From assembly GCA_965369375.1 (NCBI GenBank), contig CBDUQN010000020.1:1-38593 (forward strand): DNA of 38,593 bases. Direction: 5' to 3'. This document shows, piece by piece, positions 32,155 through 38,593 of this stretch (the stretch's first letter is position 1; every line of letters begins with the position of its first letter). The stretch comes from CBDUQN01 sp965369375. GTDB taxonomy: Bacteria; Krumholzibacteriota; Krumholzibacteriia; Krumholzibacteriales; Krumholzibacteriaceae. The notes beneath the pieces were generated by a model that ran no database searches, was not told where the DNA came from, and saw only the letters and a program-made list of their open reading frames with translations. The position numbers and the translations under genes are program-made.

Positions 32155-34599
32155 CTATTCCTTTCCGTACTGCTTCCACTGCTTGGCCATCTCATTCAAT
32201 CGTTCCTGAACGAGATAGTTCATCGTGCCCTTCTGGTAGGTTCCGTTCTTCTGCAGATTACCGGCCTTGATACCGGCAAGAATCGATATGCCCTCATCCA
32301 CCGAATCAATCGGGTAGATATGAAATTTCTTGTTCTTGACCGCCTCGATCACCTCATCGTCGAGCATGAGATCCGGAATATTCTGCCGCGGTATGATCAC
32401 GCCCTCCGTGCCCTTCAATCCCCTTCTCTTGCACACCTTGTAAAATCCCTCGATCTTTTCGTTTACGCCGCCGATGGGCTGGATCTCGCCTTTCTGATTG
32501 ATCGAACCGGTAACCGCAATATCCTGCCTGATAGGGACTTCCGACAGGCTCGACAGGATGGCATAGAGCTCTGTAGAGCTTGCACTATCTCCGTCGACGC
32601 CACCGTACGATTGCTCGAAGCAGAGACTCGCACTCATGACAAGCGGATTCTCATTGCCGTACTTGCCCCTGAGATACCCGGCGAGGATCAGTACCCCCTT
32701 GTTATGGGTGCTGCCGCTGAGATCCGCCTCCCGCTCGATATTGATAACGCCCGAATTGCCGAGCGCGGTTCTCGCCGTGATACGGGACGGCTTGCCGAAC
32801 ATGTAATCACCGAGATCGTAGACCGAGAGGCCGTTGACCTGGCCGGTGACCGCGCTCGCCGTATCTATCATGAGCGTTCCTTCGTCGATCCGTTCCTGGA
32901 TCTTTTCCTCTATCATATTGACCCGCTTTATCCGGCTATCGCGCGCATTCTTGACATGCTCCCTCTTGACGAGTTTGCTGCTACTCTTCCCCGCGTGATA
33001 ATCGGCTTCACGTATGATATCAGCTATCGCGCTGAACCGCGTAGAAAGCTTGTTCTGCCTGCCGGCGAGCCTCACGCCGTACTCGACGACCGCGGCGACG
33101 CCGGAACGGTCGAAGCACGCTATACCTTCACGATCGCAGAGAGACTTGATAAATCCCGCATACTGCTTTATCACCTTCTCTTTATTTTCGACCTCGCGAT
33201 CGAAATCGGCCCGTATCTTGAAAATCTTGCGAAAATCTTCATCGTGCGCCTGAAGGAGATAATAGAGGTATGTATCCCCGATGAGAACAATCTTCGCCTT
33301 CACATCCATCGGTTCCGGCTTCAACGCGGAAGAGCCGATAAAGCTGAACGGATCGTAACTCTGAATAACGGCCTCGGAGCTTTTGAGCGTTCGTTTCAGA
33401 ATCTTCCACACCCCCGGCTCTATCAGCATGTCCAGCGCATTCACCACGAGATATCCGCCATTGGCGCGGTGAAACGAACCGGTGCGGATACTCAAGTGAT
33501 CCGCCTTGGCCCATCCTCCCATCGCCCAGTCACGCTCGACGACCCCGAAGAGATTTCTCAGAGTCGGAAAGTTCTCGATAATCACCGGAGGCATCTTCGT
33601 ATCCGCATTATTCACTACTACATTCACCCGGAATTCCCTGAAGGGATCCTGCTTGGCGGCGCTTTCTGGCTGATGCGGCATCTTCTGGATCGAATTCTCC
33701 TCATCCTCGCTCACGCGGAAGAAATCGAGCCTGCCCATGAGATGCCCCTCGAACTCCGCGAGCACCCGTGAGAGCCGCTCTATCTCGTAGGACTGATCCA
33801 GTTCGGAAATCTCCTCGTGCACAACAGGCTGAAGCGTATCCATATCGAGTTTTTCCAGCTTCTGCTGCAGTTCTGCCTCGAGCGCCTTGATCTGCAGATA
33901 TATCTGACCCATTTCCTCCGAAAGTTCCCCGCCGGTTTTCCTCAGCTTCTCGAACTTTTCAGCGGAAAATTTCTTCTCATCCACGAGCTGAGCGAGTTGC
34001 TGGAAATTCACCGGATTGCCGTCGACCACCGGGACGAGCTCGGGCTTGATTATCGGACCGACCTGGAGTCTCACCATGGCGAATCCCTTTTTGCCGATCT
34101 TGTTTTCGAATGCCGCGATGATCTTTTTCTGCTTTCCCTGTATGCTCTCGATCACCTTATTACGGCGTTCCTTGTAATAGTCACTCTGGAGCACGGCCGG
34201 TATCTTCTCTCTGAGTTTTGATATGAGGGCGTCCATATCGCCTGCGAGCCGGGTGCCCATGCCCGCGTCGAGCGTTATGCAGCGCGGGGTGTTTGGATCC
34301 TTGAAATTGTACATATAGACGATGTCGGGGGGGGCAGGACCCCGCTTCTCGAGCCTTTCGAGCAGATGCTTGATCGTCGTTGTCCGACCCGTACCGACGA
34401 GCCCCGTTATGAATATGTTATAGCCCCTGTGTTCCAGCTCGAGGCCCATCTTTATCGCCTCGAGAGCCCTGTCCTGCCCAATGATATCGACGCACGGTTT
34501 TAAATCCCGCGTTGTTCTGAAATCGAACATGCTCTGGGGACAGCGCCAGGAAAGCTTTCGAGCGGGAAGCTCTTTCGCCTTAGCTGATTTTCTCAACAT
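32155..34599 (-). CDS. Lon-family ATP-dependent protease with AAA_32-type ATPase domain
   Basis: The 814-residue protein belongs to the Lon-like group that lacks the usual Lon N-terminal domain. An AAA-type region contains TGLVGTGRTTT (P-loop with Arg in place of the usual Lys; I believe this is common in the group) and the coiled-coil insert about 150-290. The C-terminal S16 protease domain carries the catalytic Ser in VDGDSASS and Lys in GGVNEKIEGF. It degrades unfolded or regulatory proteins in the cytoplasm. GGAGG lies seven bases before the ATG. Downstream of it, and separate, are the lipoprotein and Nudix genes. Confidence 0.93.
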   Translation of the reverse strand: MLRKSAKAKELPARKLSWRCPQSMFDFRTTRDLKPCVDIIGQDRALEAIKMGLELEHRGYNIFITGLVGTGRTTTIKHLLERLEKRGPAPPDIVYMYNFKDPNTPRCITLDAGMGTRLAGDMDALISKLREKIPAVLQSDYYKERRNKVIESIQGKQKKIIAAFENKIGKKGFAMVRLQVGPIIKPELVPVVDGNPVNFQQLAQLVDEKKFSAEKFEKLRKTGGELSEEMGQIYLQIKALEAELQQKLEKLDMDTLQPVVHEEISELDQSYEIERLSRVLAEFEGHLMGRLDFFRVSEDEENSIQKMPHQPESAAKQDPFREFRVNVVVNNADTKMPPVIIENFPTLRNLFGVVERDWAMGGWAKADHLSIRTGSFHRANGGYLVVNALDMLIEPGVWKILKRTLKSSEAVIQSYDPFSFIGSSALKPEPMDVKAKIVLIGDTYLYYLLQAHDEDFRKIFKIRADFDREVENKEKVIKQYAGFIKSLCDREGIACFDRSGVAAVVEYGVRLAGRQNKLSTRFSAIADIIREADYHAGKSSSKLVKREHVKNARDSRIKRVNMIEEKIQERIDEGTLMIDTASAVTGQVNGLSVYDLGDYMFGKPSRITARTALGNSGVINIEREADLSGSTHNKGVLILAGYLRGKYGNENPLVMSASLCFEQSYGGVDGDSASSTELYAILSSLSEVPIRQDIAVTGSINQKGEIQPIGGVNEKIEGFYKVCKRRGLKGTEGVIIPRQNIPDLMLDDEVIEAVKNKKFHIYPIDSVDEGISILAGIKAGNLQKNGTYQKGTMNYLVQERLNEMAKQWKQYGKE

Positions 34600-34652
34600 C
34601 CTATTATCCTCCGGCTGATCATACGTATCGGATATTTAATAGAACGACGGTA

Positions 34653-34672
34653 ACATAAAGACTACCTTATGT
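34653..34672. promoter_or_regulatory. Dyad upstream of the Lon-like gene
   Basis: ACATAA-N8-TTATGT is a 6-bp inverted repeat in the 121-base gap between the phosphatase stop and the Lon-like start, about 55 bases upstream of the start. It could be an operator; no regulator is identified. Confidence 0.25.
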
Positions 34673-34720
34673 CGGGAAAGAACTTCAAGCTGATTTTTCT
34701 CTGCCGGGGGACCGGGCGGT

Positions 34721-35908
34721 TTATGCGGTCCTCTTTACGATAACGGCGGTGGCATCATCCCTCCGCTCGGTTCCCGCTTCGCAAACAAGTAGATGATCGA
34801 AGAGTGCCTCGAGAATTGCCGGTGCATTCTTATCCTTGACACTCCAGATAAAATCAATAAGTCCCTGCATACCGATCATGTTTCCCTCCTGATCGATATG
34901 CTCGATAATCCCGTCGGAGAACATGACCAGCACGTCGCCGGGATCGAGAAATGCGAAGCCCCGTTTGAAGGTTGCATCCTTTATCGGCCCGAGAATCGTC
35001 CCGCCGATATCGAGACGCACAATCTCCGATTCCTTGAACAGGAGCGGGGGGGGGTGCCCCGCATTGACATACACGATGGTTCCGTTTCTCTCGAGTTCGC
35101 CGTAGACGAGCGAGATAAAGCGGGTGGAAAGGGCGCTCATGTTGATGACGTGATTGAGCTTGTTAATCACGCCGGATATTTTCATCTCCTTTTCCATACC
35201 CATCCGCAGCCCCGTAATCACATCCCTCGCAAGAAGCGCCGCGGGGAGGCCGTGTCCGCTCGCGTCACCGACGGCAAGCCCCAGAACCCGTTCATCGAGG
35301 AGCTGGTAATCGTATAAATCCCCGCCGACGAGCTCCGCGGCGACCGATCTGCCGGCAATTTCGAATCCCTCGAAGATGGGATCCCTCATCGGGAGAAGGC
35401 TCCGTTGGATCTCGTACGCCTCCTCGAGATCTGCCGTGAACCGCCTCGTCGAGCTGCTATAGTTCACCGTGCTTCTGATCGTATTCAGTGAAAATTCGAG
35501 CGTCTCGCGATCCCATCCCTTCCTGAGCCTGAAGGCCATGAGGCTTTCGTCATTTTCGCCGAATACGAGCGCGACGCTGTTGAATCCCCACGGCGGCTCC
35601 GGAGAATCATGAAAGATAAAACTCTTGTGCTGGTGCAGCAGCGACACCGCCATGTTATTCCTAGAGAAGGAGGACGGCCACTTCTCTTCAATATCCCCTA
35701 GCGGCGCCTTCATCTGCTGGTACGATTCCCCTTTGAGCCTGTAGAGACAGCCGCTCTTGATGTCGAGATAACCACCGAACGAGACCACGAGCTCATCGAG
35801 GACGAGGAGCAGCAGCTCTTTCATGCTCGCCCCTCTACCGATGCGATTGAGCAGGGCATCGAACTTCCGGTAAAATTTCTTCGGTATAAACGTTGAATCA
35901 TTCGCCAT
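34721..35908 (-). CDS. GAF-SpoIIE type PP2C serine phosphatase
   Basis: The 395-residue protein has an N-terminal GAF-like sensory region (about 20-165) and a SpoIIE/RsbU PP2C phosphatase domain. Metal-binding and catalytic motifs are seen: GGDLYDY, VGDASGHGLPAALL, NAGHPPPLL, FSDGIIE and RRDDATAVIVK. Such proteins dephosphorylate anti-anti-sigma (STAS) factors and so control stress sigma factors; no such partner is in the window. The start 35908 (MANDSTF) is preferred over 35947, which would be at or before the predicted transcription start (promoter at 35962-35990). Confidence 0.9.
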   Translation of the reverse strand: MANDSTFIPKKFYRKFDALLNRIGRGASMKELLLLVLDELVVSFGGYLDIKSGCLYRLKGESYQQMKAPLGDIEEKWPSSFSRNNMAVSLLHQHKSFIFHDSPEPPWGFNSVALVFGENDESLMAFRLRKGWDRETLEFSLNTIRSTVNYSSSTRRFTADLEEAYEIQRSLLPMRDPIFEGFEIAGRSVAAELVGGDLYDYQLLDERVLGLAVGDASGHGLPAALLARDVITGLRMGMEKEMKISGVINKLNHVINMSALSTRFISLVYGELERNGTIVYVNAGHPPPLLFKESEIVRLDIGGTILGPIKDATFKRGFAFLDPGDVLVMFSDGIIEHIDQEGNMIGMQGLIDFIWSVKDKNAPAILEALFDHLLVCEAGTERRDDATAVIVKRTA

Positions 35909-35961
35909 GAAACCGTAAACCTCACAATTCATAGCTCGTATCCACACGAAACTCGTGGGGA

Positions 35962-35990
35962 AACATAATCCAAACGGGGCCCGTATTCAA
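35962..35990 (-). promoter_or_regulatory. Candidate promoter of the GAF-SpoIIE phosphatase
   Basis: On the minus strand TTGAAT (35985-35990), a 17-bp spacer and TATGTT (35962-35967) predict a start near 35955. Confidence 0.4.
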
Positions 35991-36013
35991 CCCCAATCGT
36001 CTTCAATATAGCC

Positions 36014-36042
36014 TTTACCGTTCGGGGAAGTACCTGTATATT
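36014..36042 (+). promoter_or_regulatory. Candidate promoter of the DUF362-polyferredoxin pair
   Basis: TTTACC (36014-36019), a 17-bp spacer and TATATT (36037-36042) lie about 65 bases before the DUF362 start, divergent to the phosphatase promoter. Confidence 0.45.
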
Positions 36043-36105
36043 ATTAAAACATGGTCACTACCCACTCGATTCCCAGAAGGCCCTTAAAACAAAGAAAGAA
36101 AAACG

Positions 36106-37020
36106 GTGACAATGAAACTCGACAGAAGAAGATTCCTGAAAGTGATGGGTGGCGCTGCGGCGGCAACGATACTCCCGGTCGATGCTTTGAAATCCTTCCC
36201 GTTTGCGCAGCAAGAGGCAATCACGTTCGCGGTTGCAAAAGGACCCGATCCTTCGGCGCTCGTCGACAAAGCGCTGGAGCTTGTCGGCGGCATGAGCGCG
36301 TTTGTTTCAAAGGGTGACGTCGTCTACGTCAAACCGAATATCTCGTGGGACCGGGTCCCGGAACAGGCGGCAACGACGAATCCCCTCGTGGTCGGGGCGG
36401 TCATCAGGGCGGTGTTCGACGCCGGCGCGAAGAGGGTGATCGTCGCCGACAACTCCTGCAACGACGCGAGGCGATCGTACAAACGGAGCGGAATCAAGGA
36501 CGCGGCGGAAAAGGCCGGCGCCAAGGTGCTCTTTATGGAAAAGCGCAAATTCGTCAAGATGAATGTCGGCGGCGAAGTCATAAAGGAATGGGAAATATAC
36601 CGTGAAGCGATCGAAGCGGACAAGATCATAAACGTTCCTATCGCAAAGCACCACGGACTTTCAGGCGTGACGCTATCAATGAAGAACACGATGGGGCTCA
36701 TCGGTGGCAAGCGCGACCTGCTGCACCAGAATATTGCCGGGAGCGTCGTCGATCTAACCGCTTACTTCAAGCCGGCGCTCAATATCCTCGACGCCGTGCG
36801 CGTGCTCAAAGCCCACGGGCCGCAGGGTGGAAGCGCGAAGGACATCGAGCAGATGAATCTCGTCGCCGCGAGCACCGATCCGGTGATGATCGATGCGTTC
36901 GGCGTCACCCTGTTCGGGAAAAATCCGGAAGACTTTCCGCATATCAAGCTGGGAGAGGAACGGGGATTGGGAACACGGAACTTCAAAGCCGGGGGATTCA
37001 AAGAAGTTACGTTGGGATAA
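36106..37020 (+). CDS. Tat-exported DUF362 family protein
   Basis: The 304-residue protein opens with a twin-arginine signal, DRRRFLKVMGGAAAA. The DUF362 core runs from about 70 to 290, with VYVKPNISWD, AGAKRVIVADNS and LSMKNTMGLIGG. DUF362 proteins are often found beside ferredoxins or carry them; their reaction is unknown. Folded export by Tat suggests a cofactor or partner assembled in the cytoplasm. The start is GTG 36106 or ATG 36112. It is directly followed by the polyferredoxin gene (6-base gap), so the two probably work together in periplasmic or membrane redox chemistry. Confidence 0.9.
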   Translation: MTMKLDRRRFLKVMGGAAAATILPVDALKSFPFAQQEAITFAVAKGPDPSALVDKALELVGGMSAFVSKGDVVYVKPNISWDRVPEQAATTNPLVVGAVIRAVFDAGAKRVIVADNSCNDARRSYKRSGIKDAAEKAGAKVLFMEKRKFVKMNVGGEVIKEWEIYREAIEADKIINVPIAKHHGLSGVTLSMKNTMGLIGGKRDLLHQNIAGSVVDLTAYFKPALNILDAVRVLKAHGPQGGSAKDIEQMNLVAASTDPVMIDAFGVTLFGKNPEDFPHIKLGEERGLGTRNFKAGGFKEVTLG

Positions 37021-37026
37021 CACATA

Positions 37027-38592
37027 ATGAAAAGCCTGAGAAGACTCTCCCAGATCTTATTTTTCTTTTTTTTCATAATTCTCTTCATACAGACGGAGTA
37101 CAAAGGAAGCAACGAGCTCGGATTACCGGTAAAACTCTTTCTCGATTTCGATCCCCTCGTGGCACTCAGCTCTCTGCTCGCAGCTCATACCGTTCGCGCG
37201 GCCTTTCTTCTCTCGCTTATCGTTGTCGTGTTGACGGCTTTTCTCGGCCGGTTCTACTGCGGATGGATCTGCCCGCTCGGCACGCTCAACACGGCGATAG
37301 GTTTTTTCAGGATGCGGAGCCTGAAACCGATCAAGGCTGAGGGAAGATACCCGGCTCTTCGGCCGCTGAAATACTACATTCTCGTATTCATACTCGTGAC
37401 GGCGATCTTCGGTTGGAACTCGGCCGGCTTTCTCGATCCCATCTCGCTGACGATCCGCTCTCTCGCCATAGGATTCAATCCCGCGATAAACAAGATGGTG
37501 CGCGCCATCTTCGAATTTTCATACTCGTTGAACATCCCCGGTATCTCCCCGAGCCTCGATGCCCTCTATTCGGCGATGACCGGCACCGTCCTCGCGTTCG
37601 AACAGCCGGTTTTCAGGCAGACGATCATTATCGGATCCATCTTCTCCGTCATTCTCGGTCTGAATTTTCTCGCGCCGAGATTCTGGTGCCGGTATCTCTG
37701 CCCTCTCGGCGCCATGCTGGGCCTGATCGGCACAAAACAGATGGCCGCCCGCGTCGATGTCAGCAGCGAGAAGTGCATATCGTGCAGGCGCTGCAACGTC
37801 AGCTGCCAGGGCGATGCGACGCCGTTTGAACCCGGTTCGTGGGCGAGCAGGGAATGTCTCGTGTGCTATAACTGCAGGGAAGTCTGCCCAACCGACGCCA
37901 TATCGATTCATCCCACGATGAAACGAACGGGGAGCGGAAACGTCGATCTCAGGAGGCGCTGGATACTCTCGAGCTGCGCCGGCGCCGCCGTGTCAGTCGC
38001 CGCCGTGAGTGTTGGCGCTTACAGCAAACGGCCCCACCCGCTCGTCATACGTCCGCCCGGCGCGCTGCCGGAGGATCAGTTCCTCAAGAAATGCGTCAAG
38101 TGCGGCGAGTGCATGAAAGTGTGCCTCACGAACGGGCTGCAGCCCACATTCGCCGAGGCGGGCCTCGAGGGAATGTGGACGCCGATACTCGTCCCCAGGC
38201 TCGGTTACTGCGAGTACAACTGCAACCTCTGCTCGCAGGTATGCCCGACCGGCGCGATAAAGAAAGTCACCGTCGAGGAGAAAAAGGAAATCAGGATCGG
38301 CCTCGCCTTCTTCGATAAGAACCGCTGCATACCGTATGCAATGGGAAGAAACTGCATCGTTTGCGAAGAACACTGCCCCGTGCCGGACAAGGCGATCATT
38401 TTCGAGGAAGAAGCGACGATCGACGAGAAAGGAAATGCGTTTACGCTCAAGAAGCCTGTCGTCGTGCCGAAGCTCTGTATCGGCTGCGGCATCTGTGAAA
38501 CGAAATGCCCGATCGTCGACAAACCGGCCGTTCGTATCACCTCGGTAAACGAGAGCAGGTCGGAAGAGAACCGGCTCTTTCTCGATATCTGA
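37027..38592 (+). CDS. NapH-NapG-like membrane polyferredoxin fusion
   Basis: The 521-residue protein has an N-terminal membrane part (about four to six segments, residues 7-240) with the NapH-type motifs CGWICPLG and CRYLCPLG. Ferredoxin motifs CISCRRC and CLVCYNCREVCP follow. A second hydrophobic stretch after DLRRRW (about 303-325) resembles a Tat signal or anchor. The C-terminal third has NapG-like clusters CVKCGECMKVC, CNLCSQVCP, CIVCEEHCP and CIGCGICETKCP. It can be read as NapH fused to NapG, which passes electrons from quinol to periplasmic partners. The stop lies at the window end. No nitrate reductase is present, so the acceptor is unknown. Confidence 0.88.
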   Translation: MKSLRRLSQILFFFFFIILFIQTEYKGSNELGLPVKLFLDFDPLVALSSLLAAHTVRAAFLLSLIVVVLTAFLGRFYCGWICPLGTLNTAIGFFRMRSLKPIKAEGRYPALRPLKYYILVFILVTAIFGWNSAGFLDPISLTIRSLAIGFNPAINKMVRAIFEFSYSLNIPGISPSLDALYSAMTGTVLAFEQPVFRQTIIIGSIFSVILGLNFLAPRFWCRYLCPLGAMLGLIGTKQMAARVDVSSEKCISCRRCNVSCQGDATPFEPGSWASRECLVCYNCREVCPTDAISIHPTMKRTGSGNVDLRRRWILSSCAGAAVSVAAVSVGAYSKRPHPLVIRPPGALPEDQFLKKCVKCGECMKVCLTNGLQPTFAEAGLEGMWTPILVPRLGYCEYNCNLCSQVCPTGAIKKVTVEEKKEIRIGLAFFDKNRCIPYAMGRNCIVCEEHCPVPDKAIIFEEEATIDEKGNAFTLKKPVVVPKLCIGCGICETKCPIVDKPAVRITSVNESRSEENRLFLDI

Positions 38593-38593
38593 T

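Noticed and set aside
32053..33771. 572-residue plus-strand ORF
   Set aside because: It is antisense to the Lon-like gene, has no family resemblance, no SD and amphipathic-scrambled composition. It is a shadow of the GC-biased third codon positions.

Overview
The window is a gene-dense bacterial chromosome segment with no rRNA, tRNA, insertion sequence, phage gene or CRISPR array that I can see, and no gene-free stretch longer than about 300 bases. Two secreted proteins end in FlgD-like sorting domains with the motif NP(D)PFNPST. Together with mid-range GC, SD-led TTG starts and a purB-purL-purQ-(purS-like)-purF-radical SAM-rng order, this suggests an uncultivated FCB-group bacterium (Krumholzibacteria, Eisenbacteria, Latescibacteria or Zixibacteria-like). 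That placement is an inference; only the genes are seen.

Layout. 117-7487 (minus) holds a sortilin/BNR-repeat secreted protein and a split peptide-modification-like cassette. The cassette's upstream block is a lasso-B2-type transglutaminase-like protein, a nucleotidyltransferase-fold protein, an ABC ATPase and an ABC-2 permease, all overlapping or nearly so. A separate promoter then drives a PqqD-like protein and an HprK-like P-loop kinase. No cyclase, radical SAM enzyme or precursor peptide is visible nearby. This is the most unusual region of the window. 7501-8403 is an MscS channel with a clear terminator and promoter.

8622-19731 (minus) looks like one long unit: purB, purL, purQ, an enlarged PurS-like gene, purF, a fused TIGR03960/TIGR03936-type radical SAM protein and RNase G. 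Purine synthesis is linked to RNA processing here, and the junctions use TTGA overlaps with TTG start codons. 19775-23346 holds an HtrA protease whose leader is an array of four diverged 36-bp repeats, a transaldolase-like aldolase, truA and an EcfT without its ATPases. 23548-25771 holds a sorting-domain protein and a metallophosphoesterase lipoprotein.

26002-30201 (plus) encodes an exported HEAT-repeat/cyclophilin fusion, an NSS sodium symporter with its tiny MetS-type partner subunit, and a small membrane protein. 30173-35908 (minus) encodes a Nudix hydrolase with a zinc ribbon, a lipoprotein of unknown function, a Lon-family AAA protease and a GAF/SpoIIE phosphatase. 36106-38592 (plus) encodes a Tat-exported DUF362 protein and a NapH-NapG-like membrane polyferredoxin fusion, probably a redox pair.
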